Shown here in pieces: positions 23,117-37,573 of a stretch of DNA of 64,000 nt. Position numbers and translations under genes: made by a program. Source of the DNA: Oasisia sp. SBJ-2009 (taxonomy: Eukaryota; Annelida; Polychaeta; Sabellida; Siboglinidae); contig OZ024855.1 of the NCBI GenBank assembly GCA_964017155.1, positions 1,178,001-1,242,000 on the forward strand. The letters run 5' to 3'. Numbering within the stretch: the first letter of the stretch is position 1; each line of letters begins with the position of its first letter. The notes beneath the pieces were generated by a model. The model searched no databases. It saw only the letters and a list, made by a program, of their open reading frames with translations, and was not told where the DNA came from.

Positions 23117-26100
23117 TTGATACTTGATTTTGTTAATTCAATCAATTATATTCATCTTGCGCATATATATGTTTTAGATACAGCGCATCTTAGCAGACTT
23201 TTGAGGTCGAAAAGACAGCGGGGTCGGCATAAACAAACTGTTTACCGCTGATTTCATATGCACAGCGTAGTAACATGCACCGCTGCGCTTGCGACTGGCA
23301 CAAATCGCGCTGTCTTTTCGACCTCAACAGTTTGCCAAGACGCGCTGTTTATAAAACATAAATACGCGCAAGATGATTATAATTGAATGAATTAATTTAA
23401 TCAAGTATCAAATGTTGGCAAAAATACTGATATAATAGCAAAATTGAGGTGGGTCCGACTTGTACATAAGTGCCAAATAGTGAAATACTGAAAACAAATT
23501 GAGAGTATACGTGCTTTTATCTATGAGAGAGTGCGCGTGAAGGTACGCGCTCGCAAGTGTTGGCACTTATGTACAAGTCGGGCCCACCTCAATTTTGGTA
23601 TTATAACTGTATTTTTGCCAACATTTGATACTTGATTTTGTTAATTCAATCAATTATAATCATCTTGCGCATATTAATGTTTTATATACAGCGCGTCTTA
23701 GCAGACTTTTGAGGTCGAAAAGACAGCGTGGTCGGCATAAACAAACTGTTTATCGCTCATTTCATATGCACAGCGCAGTAACATGCACCGCTGCGCTTGC
23801 GACTGGCAAAATTCGCGCTGTCTTTTCGACCTCAATAGTTTGCCAAGACGCGCTGTTTATAAAATATAAATACGCGCAAGATGATTATAATTGAATGAAT
23901 TAATTTAATCAAGTATCAAATGTTGGCAAAAATACTGATATAATAGCAACATTGAGGTGGGTCTGACTTGTACATAAGTGCCAAATAGTGAAATACTGAA
24001 AACAAATTGAGAGTATACGTGCTTTTATTTATGAGAGAGTGCGCGTGAAGGTACGCGCCCGGAAGTGTTGGCACTTATGTACAAGTCGGGCCCACCTCAA
24101 TTTTGGTATTATAACTGTATTTTTGCCAACATTTGATACTTGATTTTGTTAATTCAATCAATTATATTCATCTTGCGCATATATATGTTTTAGATACAGC
24201 GCATCTTAGCAGACTTTTGAGGTCGAAAAGACAGCGGGGTCGGCATAAACAAACTGTTTACCGCTGATTTCATATGCACAGCGTAGTAACATGCACCGCT
24301 GCGCTTGCGACTGGCACAAATCGCGCTGTCTTTTCGACCTCAACAGTTTGCCAAGACGCGCTGTTTATAAAACATAAATACGCGCAAGATGATTATAATT
24401 GAATGAATTAATTTAATCAAGTATCAAATGTTGGCAAAAATACTGATATAATAGCAAAATTGAGGTGGGTCCGACTTGTACATAAGTGCCAAATAGTGAA
24501 ATACTGAAAACAAATTGAGAGTATACGTGCTTTTATCTATGAGAGAGTGCGCGTGAAGGTACGCGCTCGCAAGTGTTGGCACTTATGTACAAGTCGGGCC
24601 CACCTCAATTTTGGTATTATAACTGTATTTTTGCCAACATTTGATACTTGATTTTGTTAATTCAATCAATTATAATCATCTTGCGCATATTAATGTTTTA
24701 TATACAGCGCGTCTTAGCAGACTTTTGAGGTCGAAAAGACAGCGTGGTCGGCATAAACAAACTGTTTATCGCTCATTTCATATGCACAGCGCAGTAACAT
24801 GCACCGCTGCGCTTGCGACTGGCAAAATTCGCGCTGTCTTTTCGACCTCAATAGTTTGCCAAGACGCGCTGTTTATAAAATATAAATACGCGCAAGATGA
24901 TTATAATTGAATGAATTAATTTAATCAAGTATCAAATGTTGGCAAAAATACTGATATAATAGCAACATTGAGGTGGGTCCGACTTGTACATAAGTGCCAA
25001 ATAGTGAAATACTGAAAACAAATTGAGAGTATACGTGCTTTTATTTATGAGAGAGTGCGCGTGAAGGTACGCGCCCGGAAGTGTTGGCACTTATGTACAA
25101 GTCGGGCCCACCTCAATTTTGGTATTATAACTGTATTTTTGCCAACATTTGATACTTGATTTTGTTAATTCAATCAATTATATTCATCTTGCGCATATAT
25201 ATGTTTTAGATACAGCGCATCTTAGCAGACTTTTGAGGTCGAAAAGACAGCGGGGTCGGCATAAACAAACTGTTTACCGCTGATTTCATATGCACAGCGT
25301 AGTAACATGCACCGCTGCGCTTGCGACTGGCACAAATCGCGCTGTCTTTTCGACCTCAACAGTTTGCCAAGACGCGCTGTTTATAAAACATAAATACGCG
25401 CAAGATGATTATAATTGAATGAATTAATTTAATCAAGTATCAAATGTTGGCAAAAATACTGATATAATAGCAAAATTGAGGTGGGTCCGACTTGTACATA
25501 AGTGCCAAATAGTGAAATACTTAAAACAAATTGAGAGTATACGTGCTTTTATCTATGAGAGAGTGCGCGTGAAGGTACGCGCTCGCAAGTGTTGGCACTT
25601 ATGTACAAGTCGGGCCCACCTCAATTTTGGTATTATAACTGTATTTTTGCCAACATTTGATACTTGATTTTGTTAATTCAATCAATTATAATCATCTTGC
25701 GCATATTAATGTTTTATATACAGCGCGTCTTAGCAGACTTTTGAGGTCGAAAAGACAGCGTGGTCGGCATAAACAAACTGTTTATCGCTCATTTCATATG
25801 CACAGCGCAGTAACATGCACCGCTGCGCTTGCGACTGGCAAAATTCGCGCTGTCTTTTCGACCTCAATAGTTTGCCAAGACGCGCTGTTTATAAAATATA
25901 AATACGCGCAAGATGATTATAATTGAATGAATTAATTTAATCAAGTATCAAATGTTGGCAAAAATACTGATATAATAGCAACATTGAGGTGGGTCCGACT
26001 TGTACATAAGTGCCAAATAGTGAAATACTGAAAACAAATTGAGAGTATACGTGCTTTTATGAGAGAGTGCGCGTGAAGGTACGCGCCCGGAAGTGTTGGC

Positions 26101-29100
26101 ACTTATGTACAAGTCGGGCCCACCTCAATTTTGGTATTATAACTGTATTTTTGCCAACATTTGATACTTGATTTTGTTAATTCAATCAATTATATTCATC
26201 TTGCGCATATATATGTTTTAGATACAGCGCATCTTAGCAGACTTTTGAGGTCGAAAAGACAGCGGGGTCGGCATAAACAAACTGTTTACCGCTGATTTCA
26301 TATGCACAGCGTAGTAACATGCACCGCTGCGCTTGCGACTGGCACAAATCGCGCTGTCTTTTCGACCTCAACAGTTTGCCAAGACGCGCTGTTTATAAAA
26401 CATAAATACGCGCAAGATGATTATAATTGAATGAATTAATTTAATCAAGTATCAAATGTTGGCAAAAATACTGATATAATAGCAAAATTGAGGTGGGTCC
26501 GACTTGTACATAAGTGCCAAATAGTGAAATACTTAAAACAAATTGAGAGTATACGTGCTTTTATCTATGAGAGAGTGCGCGTGAAGGTACGCGCTCGCAA
26601 GTGTTGGCACTTATGTACAAGTCGGGCCCACCTCAATTTTGGTATTATAACTGTATTTTTGCCAACATTTGATACTTGATTTTGTTAATTCAATCAATTA
26701 TAATCATCTTGCGCATATTAATGTTTTATATACAGCGCGTCTTAGCAGACTTTTGAGGTCGAAAAGACAGCGTGGTCGGCATAAACAAACTGTTTATCGC
26801 TCATTTCATATGCACAGCGCAGTAACATGCACCGCTGCGCTTGCGACTGGCAAAATTCGCGCTGTCTTTTCGACCTCAATAGTTTGCCAAGACGCGCTGT
26901 TTATAAAATATAAATACGCGCAAGATGATTATAATTGAATGAATTAATTTAATCAAGTATCAAATGTTGGCAAAAATACTGATATAATAGCAACATTGAG
27001 GTAGGTCCGACTTGTACATAAGTGCCAAATAGTGAAATACTGAAAACAAATTGAGAGTATACGTGCTTTTATGAGAGAGTGCGCGTGAAGTTGCGCGCCC
27101 GCAAGTGTAGGCATTTATGTACAAGTCGGGCCCACCTCAATTTTGGTATTATAACTGTATCGTTGCCAACATTTGATACTTGATTTTGTTAATTCAATCA
27201 ATTATAATCATCTTGCGCATATTAATGTTTTATATACAGCGAGTCTTAGCAGACTTTTGAGGTCGAAAAGACAGCGTGGTCGGCATAAACAAACTGTTTA
27301 TCGCTCATATCATATGCACAGCGCAGTAACATGCACCGCTGCGCTTGCGACTGGCACAAATGGCGCTGTCTTTTCGACCTCAAAAGTTTGCCAAGACGCG
27401 CTGTTTATAAATATAAATACGCGCAAGATGATTATAATTGAATGAATTAATTTAATCAAGTATCAAATGTTGGCAAAAATACTGATATAATAGCAGCATT
27501 GAGGTGGGTCCGACTTGTACATAAGTGCCAAATAGTGAAATACTGAAAACAAATTGAGAGTATATGTGCTTTTATTTATGAGAGAGTGCGCGTGAAGGTA
27601 CGCGCCCGCAAGTGTTGGCACTTATGTACAAGTCGGGCGCACCTCAATTTTGGTATTATAACTGTATTTTTGCCAACATTTGATACTTGATTTTGTTAAT
27701 TCAATCAATTATATTCATCTTGCGCATATATATGTTTTATATACAGCGCATCTTAGCAGACTTTTGAGGTCGAAAAGACAGCGGGGTCGGCATAAACAAA
27801 CTGTTTACCGCTGATTTCATATGCACAGCGTAGTAACATGCACCGCTGCGCTTGCGACTGGCACAAATCGCGCTGTCTTTTCGACCTCAACAGTTTGCCA
27901 AGACGCGCTGTTTATAAAACATAAATACGCGCAAGATGATTATAATTGAATGAATTAATTTAATCAAATATCAAATGTTGGCAAAAATACTGATATAATA
28001 GCAACATTGAGGTGGGTCCGACTTGTACATAAGTGCCAAATAGTGAAATACTTAAAACAAATTGAGAGTATACGTGCTTTTATCTATGAGAGAGTGCGCG
28101 TGAAGGTACGCGCCCGCAAGTGTTGGCACTTATGTACAAGTCGGGCCCACCTCAATTTTGGTATTATAACTGTATTTTTGCCAACATTTGATACTTGATT
28201 TTGTTAATTCAATCAATTATAATCATCTTGCGCATATTAATGTTTTATATACAGCGCGTCTTAGCAGACTTTTGAGGTCGAAAAGACAGCGTGGTCGGCA
28301 TAAACAAACTGTTTATCGCTCATTTCATATGCACAGCGCAGTAACATGCAACCCTGCGCTTGCGACTGGCACAATTCGCGCTGTCTTTTCGACCTCAATA
28401 GTTTGCCAAGACGCGCTGTTTATAAAACATAAATACGCGCAAGATGATTATAATTGAATGAATTAATTTAATCAAGTATCAAATGTTGGCAAAAATACTG
28501 ATATATTAGCAACATTGAGGTGGGTCCGACTTGAACATGAGTGCCAAATAGTGAAATACTGAAAACAAGTTGAGAGTATACGTGCTTTTATTTATGAGAG
28601 AGTGCGCGTGAAGGTACGCGCCCGCAAGTGTTGGCATTTATGTACAAGTCGGGCCCACCTCAATTTTGGTATTATAACTGTATTTTTGCCAACATTTGAT
28701 ACTTGATTTTGTTAATTCAATCAATTATATTCATCTTGCGCATATATATGTTTTATATACAGCGCATCTTAGCAGACTTTTGAGGTCGAAAAGACAGCGT
28801 GGTCGGCATAAACAAACTGTTTACCGCTGATTTCATATGCACAGCGTAGTAACATGCACCGCTGCGCTTGCGACTGGCACAAATCGCGCTGTCTTTTCGA
28901 CCTCAACAGTTTGCCAAGACGCGCTGTTTATAAAACATAAATACGCGCAAGATGATTATAATTGAATGAATTAATTTAATCAAGTATCAAATGTTGGCAA
29001 AAATACTGATATAATAGCAGCATTGAGGTGGGTCCGACTTGTACATAAGTGCCAAATAGTGAAATACTGAAAACAAATTGAGAGTATATGTGCTTTTATT

Positions 29101-30727
29101 TATGAGAGAGTGCGCGTGAAGGTACGCGCCCGCAAGTGTTGGCACTTATGTACAAGTCGGGCGCACCTCAATTTTGGTATTATAACTGTATTTTTGCCAA
29201 CATTTGATACTTGATTTTGTTAATTCAATCAATTATATTCATCTTGCGCATATATATGTTTTATATACAGCGCATCTTAGCAGACTTTTGAGGTCGAAAA
29301 GACAGCGTGGTCGGCATAAACAAACTGTTTACCGCTGATTTCATATGCACAGCGTAGTAACATGCACCGCTGCGCTTGCGACTGGCACAAATCGCGCTGT
29401 CTTTTCGACCTCAACAGTTTGCCAAGACGCGCTGTTTATAAAACATAAATACGCGCAAGATGATTATAATTGAATGAATTAATTTAATCAAATATCAAAT
29501 GTTGGCAAAAATACTGATATAATAGCAACATTGAGGTGGGTCCGACTTGTACATAAGTGCCAAATAGTGAAATACTTAAAACAAATTGAGAGTATACGTG
29601 CTTTTATCTATGAGAGAGTGCGCGTGAAGGTACGCGCCCGCAAGTGTTGGCACTTATGTACAAGTCGGGCCCACCTCAATTTTGGTATTATAACTGTATT
29701 TTTGCCAACATTTGATACTTGATTTTGTTAATTCAATCAATTATAATCATCTTGCGCATATTAATGTTTTATATACAGCGCGTCTTAGCAGACTTTTGAG
29801 GTCGAAAAGACAGCGTGGTCGGCATAAACAAACTGTTTATCGCTCATTTCATATGCACAGCGCAGTAACATGCAACCCTGCGCTTGCGACTGGCACAATT
29901 CGCGCTGTCTTTTCGACCTCAATAGTTTGCCAAGACGCGCTGTTTATAAAACATAAATACGCGCAAGATGATTATAATTGAATGAATTAATTTAATCAAG
30001 TATCAAATGTTGGCAAAAATACTGATATATTAGCAACATTGAGGTGGGTCCGACTTGAACATGAGTGCCAAATAGTGAAATACTGAAAACAAGTTGAGAG
30101 TATACGTGCTTTTATTTATGAGAGAGTGCGCGTGAAGGTACGCGCCCGCAAGTGTTGGCATTTATGTACAAGTCGGGCCCACCTCAATTTTGGTATTATA
30201 ACTGTATTTTTGCCAACATTTGATACTTGATTTTGTTAATTCAATCAATTATATTCATCTTGCGCATATATATGTTTTATATACAGCGCATCTTAGCAGA
30301 CTTTTGAGGTCGAAAAGACAGCGTGGTCGGCATAAACAAACTGTTTACCGCTGATTTCATATGCACAGCGTAGTAACATGCACCGCTGCGCTTGCGACTG
30401 GCACAAATCGCGCTGTCTTTTCGACCTCAACAGTTTGCCAAGACGCGCTGTTTATAAAACATAAATACGCGCAAGATGATTATAATTGAATGAATTAATT
30501 TAATCAAGTATCAAATGTTGGCAAAAATACTGATATAATAGCAGCATTGAGGTGGGTCCGACTTGTACATAAGTGCCAAATAGTGAAATACTGAAAACAA
30601 ATTGAGAGTATATGTGCTTTTATTTATGAGAGAGTGCGCGTGAAGGTACGCGCCCGCAAGTGTTGGCACTTATGTTCAAGTCGGGCGGACCTCAATTTTG
30701 GTATTATAACTGTATTTTTGCCAACAT
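23117..30727 (+). repeat. 15-unit higher-order block, copy 2 (7,611 bp)
   Basis: Direct tandem duplicate of the preceding block with no length change over fifteen units. The join with copy 1 lies between about 22850 and 22933, where the left arm passes from the form following 21593-type units (GCAGCATTG expected) to the form preceding 15506 (GCAACATTG found). Confidence 0.93.
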
Positions 30728-31739
30728 TTGATACTTGATTTTGTTAATTCAATCAATTATATTCATCTTGCGCATATATATGTTTTATATACAGCGCATC
30801 TTAGCAGACTTTTGAGGTCGAAAAGACAGCGGGGTCGGCATAAACAAACTGTTTACCGCTGATTTCATATGCACAGCGTAGTAACATGCACCGCTGCGCT
30901 TGCGACTGGCACAAATCGCGCTGTCTTTTCGACCTCAACAGTTTGCCAAGACGCGCTGTTTATAAAACATAAATACGCGCAAGATGATTATAATTGAATA
31001 AATTAATTTAATCAAGTATCAAATGTTGGCAAAAATACTGATATAATAGCAACATTGAGGTGGGTCCGACTTGTACATAAGTGCCAAATAGTGAAATACT
31101 TAAAACAAATTGAGAGTATACGTGCTTTTATCTATGAGAGAGTGCGCGTGAAGGTACGCGCCCGCAAGTGTTGGCACTTATGTACAAGTCGGGCCCACCT
31201 CAATTTTGGTATTATAACTGTATTTTTGCCAACATTTGATACTTGATTTTGTTAATTCAACCAATTATAATCATCTTGCGCATATTAATGTTTTATATAC
31301 AGCGCGTCTTAGCAGACTTTTGAGGTCGAAAAGACAGCGTGGTCGGCATAAACAAACTGTTTATCGCTCATTTCATATGCACAGCGCAGTAACATGCACC
31401 GCTGCGCTTGCGACTGGCACAATTCGCGCTGTCTTTTCGACCTCAATAGTTTGCCAAGACGCGCTGTTTATAAAATATAAATACGCGCAAGATGATTATA
31501 ATTGAATGAATTAATTTAATCAAGTATCAAATGTTGGCAAAAATACTGATATAATAGCAACATTGAGGTAGGTCCGACTTGTACATAAGTGCCAAATAGT
31601 GAAATACTGAAAACAAATTGAGAGTATACGTGCTTTTATGAGAGAGTGCGCGTGAAGTTGCGCGCCCGCAAGTGTAGGCATTTATGTACAAGTCGGGCCC
31701 ACCTCAATTTTGGTATTATAACTGTATCGTTGCCAACAT
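27173..31739 (+). repeat. Nine-unit higher-order block, copy 1 (4,567 bp)
   Basis: Anchors 27173 through 31236 recur at exactly +4,567 (31740 through 35803). It overlaps the second copy of the 15-unit block, so the segment from 27173 to about 30727 is found three times in the window (also 19562-23116). Confidence 0.92.
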
Positions 31740-34700
31740 TTGATACTTGATTTTGTTAATTCAATCAATTATAATCATCTTGCGCATATTAATGTTTTAT
31801 ATACAGCGAGTCTTAGCAGACTTTTGAGGTCGAAAAGACAGCGTGGTCGGCATAAACAAACTGTTTATCGCTCATATCATATGCACAGCGCAGTAACATG
31901 CACCGCTGCGCTTGCGACTGGCACAAATGGCGCTGTCTTTTCGACCTCAAAAGTTTGCCAAGACGCGCTGTTTATAAATATAAATACGCGCAAGATGATT
32001 ATAATTGAATGAATTAATTTAATCAAGTATCAAATGTTGGCAAAAATACTGATATAATAGCAGCATTGAGGTGGGTCCGACTTGTACATAAGTGCCAAAT
32101 AGTGAAATACTGAAAACAAATTGAGAGTATATGTGCTTTTATTTATGAGAGAGTGCGCGTGAAGGTACGCGCCCGCAAGTGTTGGCACTTATGTACAAGT
32201 CGGGCGCACCTCAATTTTGGTATTATAACTGTATTTTTGCCAACATTTGATACTTGATTTTGTTAATTCAATCAATTATATTCATCTTGCGCATATATAT
32301 GTTTTATATACAGCGCATCTTAGCAGACTTTTGAGGTCGAAAAGACAGCGGGGTCGGCATAAACAAACTGTTTACCGCTGATTTCATATGCACAGCGTAG
32401 TAACATGCACCGCTGCGCTTGCGACTGGCACAAATCGCGCTGTCTTTTCGACCTCAACAGTTTGCCAAGACGCGCTGTTTATAAAACATAAATACGCGCA
32501 AGATGATTATAATTGAATGAATTAATTTAATCAAATATCAAATGTTGGCAAAAATACTGATATAATAGCAACATTGAGGTGGGTCCGACTTGTACATAAG
32601 TGCCAAATAGTGAAATACTTAAAACAAATTGAGAGTATACGTGCTTTTATCTATGAGAGAGTGCGCGTGAAGGTACGCGCCCGCAAGTGTTGGCACTTAT
32701 GTACAAGTCGGGCCCACCTCAATTTTGGTATTATAACTGTATTTTTGCCAACATTTGATACTTGATTTTGTTAATTCAATCAATTATAATCATCTTGCGC
32801 ATATTAATGTTTTATATACAGCGCGTCTTAGCAGACTTTTGAGGTCGAAAAGACAGCGTGGTCGGCATAAACAAACTGTTTATCGCTCATTTCATATGCA
32901 CAGCGCAGTAACATGCAACCCTGCGCTTGCGACTGGCACAATTCGCGCTGTCTTTTCGACCTCAATAGTTTGCCAAGACGCGCTGTTTATAAAACATAAA
33001 TACGCGCAAGATGATTATAATTGAATGAATTAATTTAATCAAGTATCAAATGTTGGCAAAAATACTGATATATTAGCAACATTGAGGTGGGTCCGACTTG
33101 AACATGAGTGCCAAATAGTGAAATACTGAAAACAAGTTGAGAGTATACGTGCTTTTATTTATGAGAGAGTGCGCGTGAAGGTACGCGCCCGCAAGTGTTG
33201 GCATTTATGTACAAGTCGGGCCCACCTCAATTTTGGTATTATAACTGTATTTTTGCCAACATTTGATACTTGATTTTGTTAATTCAATCAATTATATTCA
33301 TCTTGCGCATATATATGTTTTATATACAGCGCATCTTAGCAGACTTTTGAGGTCGAAAAGACAGCGTGGTCGGCATAAACAAACTGTTTACCGCTGATTT
33401 CATATGCACAGCGTAGTAACATGCACCGCTGCGCTTGCGACTGGCACAAATCGCGCTGTCTTTTCGACCTCAACAGTTTGCCAAGACGCGCTGTTTATAA
33501 AACATAAATACGCGCAAGATGATTATAATTGAATGAATTAATTTAATCAAGTATCAAATGTTGGCAAAAATACTGATATAATAGCAGCATTGAGGTGGGT
33601 CCGACTTGTACATAAGTGCCAAATAGTGAAATACTGAAAACAAATTGAGAGTATATGTGCTTTTATTTATGAGAGAGTGCGCGTGAAGGTACGCGCCCGC
33701 AAGTGTTGGCACTTATGTACAAGTCGGGCGCACCTCAATTTTGGTATTATAACTGTATTTTTGCCAACATTTGATACTTGATTTTGTTAATTCAATCAAT
33801 TATATTCATCTTGCGCATATATATGTTTTATATACAGCGCATCTTAGCAGACTTTTGAGGTCGAAAAGACAGCGTGGTCGGCATAAACAAACTGTTTACC
33901 GCTGATTTCATATGCACAGCGTAGTAACATGCACCGCTGCGCTTGCGACTGGCACAAATCGCGCTGTCTTTTCGACCTCAACAGTTTGCCAAGACGCGCT
34001 GTTTATAAAACATAAATACGCGCAAGATGATTATAATTGAATGAATTAATTTAATCAAATATCAAATGTTGGCAAAAATACTGATATAATAGCAACATTG
34101 AGGTGGGTCCGACTTGTACATAAGTGCCAAATAGTGAAATACTTAAAACAAATTGAGAGTATACGTGCTTTTATCTATGAGAGAGTGCGCGTGAAGGTAC
34201 GCGCCCGCAAGTGTTGGCACTTATGTACAAGTCGGGCCCACCTCAATTTTGGTATTATAACTGTATTTTTGCCAACATTTGATACTTGATTTTGTTAATT
34301 CAATCAATTATAATCATCTTGCGCATATTAATGTTTTATATACAGCGCGTCTTAGCAGACTTTTGAGGTCGAAAAGACAGCGTGGTCGGCATAAACAAAC
34401 TGTTTATCGCTCATTTCATATGCACAGCGCAGTAACATGCAACCCTGCGCTTGCGACTGGCACAAATCGCGCTGTCTTTTCGACCTCAACAGTTTGCCAA
34501 GACGCGCTGTTTATAAAACATCAATACGCGCAAGATGATTATAATTGAATGAATTAATTTAATCAAGTATCAAATGTTGGCAAAAATACTGATATATTAG
34601 CAGCATTGAGGTGGGTCCGACTTGAACATGAGTGCCAAATAGTGAAATACTGAAAACAAGTTGAGAGTATACGTGCTTTTATTTATGAGAGAGTGCGCGT

Positions 34701-36306
34701 GAAGGTACGCGCCCGCAAGTGTTGGCATTTATGTACAAGTCGGGCCCACCTCAATTTTGGTATTATAACTGTATTTTTGCCAACATTTGATACTTGATTT
34801 TGTTAATTCAATCAATTATATTCATCTTGCGCATATATATGTTTTATATACAGCGCATCTTAGCAGACTTTTGAGGTCGAAAAGACAGCGTGGTCGGCAT
34901 AAACAAACTGTTTACCGCTGATTTCATATGCACAGCGTAGTAACATGCACCGCTGCGCTTGCGACTGGCACAAATCGCGCTGTCTTTTCGACCTCAACAG
35001 TTTGCCAAGACGCGCTGTTTATAAAACATAAATACGCGCAAGATGATTATAATTGAATGAATTAATTTAATCAAGTATCAAATGTTGGCAAAAATACTGA
35101 TATAATAGCAGCATTGAGGTGGGTCCGACTTGTACATAAGTGCCAAATAGTGAAATACTGAAAACAAATTGAGAGTATATGTGCTTTTATTTATGAGAGA
35201 GTGCGCGTGAAGGTACGCGCCCGCAAGTGTTGGCACTTATGTACAAGTCGGGCGCACCTCAATTTTGGTATTATAACTGTATTTTTGCCAACATTTGATA
35301 CTTGATTTTGTTAATTCAATCAATTATATTCATCTTGCGCATATATATGTTTTATATACAGCGCATCTTAGCAGACTTTTGAGGTCGAAAAGACAGCGGG
35401 GTCGGCATAAACAAACTGTTTACCGCTGACTTCATATGCACAGCGTAGTAACATGCACCGCTGCGCTTGCGACTGGCACAAATCGCGCTGTCTTTTCGAC
35501 CTCAACAGTTTGCCAAGACGCGCTGTTTATAAAACATAAATACGCGCAAGATGATTATAATTGAACGAATTAATTTAATCAAGTATCAAATGTTGGCAAA
35601 AATACTGATATAATAGCAACATTGAGGTGGGTCCGACTTGTACATAAGTGCCAAATAGTGAAATACTTAAAACAAATTGAGAGTATACGTGCTTTTATCT
35701 ATGAGAGAGTGCGCGTGAAGGTACGCGCCCGCAAGTGTTGGCACTTATGTAGAAGTCGGGCCCACCTGAATTTTGGTATTATAACTGTATTTTTGCCAAC
35801 ATTTGCTACTTGATTTTGTTAATTCAATCAATTATAATCATCTTGCGCATATTAATGTTTTATATACAGCGCGTCTTAGCAGACTTTTGAGGTCGAAAAG
35901 ACAGCGTGGTCGGCATAAACAAACTGTTTATCGCTCATTTCATATGCACAGCGCAGTAACATGCACCGCTGCGCTTGCGACTGGCACAAATCGCGCTGTC
36001 TTTTCGACCTCAACAGTTTGCCAAGACGCGCTGTTTATAAAACATAAATACGCGCAAGATGATTGTAATTGAATGAATTAATTTAATCAAGTATCAAATG
36101 TTGGCAAAAATACTGATATAATACCAACATTGAGGTGGGTCCGACTTGTATATAAGTGCCAAATAGTGAAATTCTGAACAAAAATTGAGAGTATACGTGC
36201 TTTTATGAGAGAGAGCGCGTGAAGGTACGCGCCCGCAAGAGTAGGCATTCATGTACAAGTCGGGCCCACCTCAATGTTGGTATTATAACTGTATCTTTGC
36301 CAATAT
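31740..36306 (+). repeat. Nine-unit higher-order block, copy 2, ending in a chimeric unit
   Basis: Second copy of 27173-31739. The last unit (anchor 35803) keeps the C-type right arm and TATCGCTCATTTC, then from 35990 onward matches the subfamily A unit at 3370 (AACAGTTTG, GATTGTAATTG, ATACCAACATTG, CTTGTATATAAG). The switch lies in 35941-35989 inside spacer 2. Confidence 0.88.
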
Positions 36307-37573
36307 TTGATACTTGATTTTGTTAATTCAATCAATTATAATCATCTTGCGCATATTAATGTTTTATATACTGCGCGTCTTAGCAGACATTTGAGGTCGA
36401 AAAGACAGCGTGGTCGGCATAAACAAACTGTTTATTGCTCATTCCATATGCACAGCGCAGTAACATGCACCGCTGCCCTTGCGACTGGCACAAATCGCGC
36501 TGTCTTTTCGACCTCAACAGTTTGCCAAGACGCGCTGTTTATAAAACATAAATACTCGCAAGATGATTGTAATTGAATGAATTAATTTAATCAAGTATCA
36601 AATGTTGGCAAAAATACTGATATAATAGCAACTTTGAGGTAGGTCCGACTTGTACATAAGTGCCAAATAGTGAAATTCTGAAAACAAATTGAGAGTATAC
36701 GTGCTTTTATGAGAGAGTGCGCGTGAAGGTACGCGCCCGCAAGAGTAGGCATTCATGTACAAGTCGAGCCCACCTCAATTTTGGTATTATAACTGTATCT
36801 TTGCCAATATTTGATACTTGATTTTGTTAACTCAATCAATTATAATAATCTTGCGCATATTAATGTTTTATATACAGCGCGTCTTAGCAGACATTTGAGG
36901 TCGAAAAGACAGCGTGGTCGGCATAAACAAACTGTTTATTGCTCATTCCATATGCACAGCGCAGTAACATGCACCGCTGCGCTTGCGACTGGCACAAATC
37001 GCGCTGTCTTTTCGACCTCAACAGTTTGCCAAGACGCGCTGTTTATAAAACATAAATACGCGCAAGATTATTGTAATTGAATGAATTAATTTAATCAAGT
37101 ATCAAATGTTGGCAAAAATACTGATATAATAGCTACTTTGAGGTGGGTCCGACTTGTACATAAGTGCCAAATAGTGAAATTCTGAACAAAAATTGAGAGT
37201 ATACGTGCTTTTATGAGAGAGTGCGCGTGAAGGTACGCGCCCGCAAGAGTAGGCATTCATGTACAAGTCGGGCCCACCTCAATTTTGGTATTATAACTGT
37301 ATCTTTGCCAATATTTGATACTTGATTTTGTTAATTCAATGAATTATAATCATCTTGCGCATATTAATGTTTTATATACAGCGCGTCTTAGCATACATTT
37401 GAGGTCGAAAAGACAGCGTGGTCGGCATCAACAAACTGTTTATTGCTCATTCCATATGCACAGCGCAGTAACATGCACCGCTGCGCTTGCGACTGGCACA
37501 AATCGCGCTGTCTTTTCGACCTCAACAGTTTGCCAAGACGCGCTGTTTATAAAACATAAATACTCGCAAGATG
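35990..37573 (+). repeat. Subfamily A block, second occurrence
   Basis: Units at 36307 and 36811 match the first units of the window: position 1 corresponds to 36466 and 346 to 36811, a constant offset of 36,465. The diagnostic AATAATCTTGCGC at the 346 unit is present at 36811. The following unit (37315) has its own markers, CAATGAATTATAATC, GCATACATTT and GGCATCAACAAAC, shared only with 41359. Confidence 0.9.

Noticed and set aside
30660..30700. GTTCAAG in a right arm as compensation for the CTTGAAC left-arm variant
   Set aside because: The CTTGAAC variant lies in the left arms of neighbouring units, not in the left arm of this unit (which reads CTTGTAC near 30561), so the two do not pair within one hairpin. 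A chance mutation is as likely.
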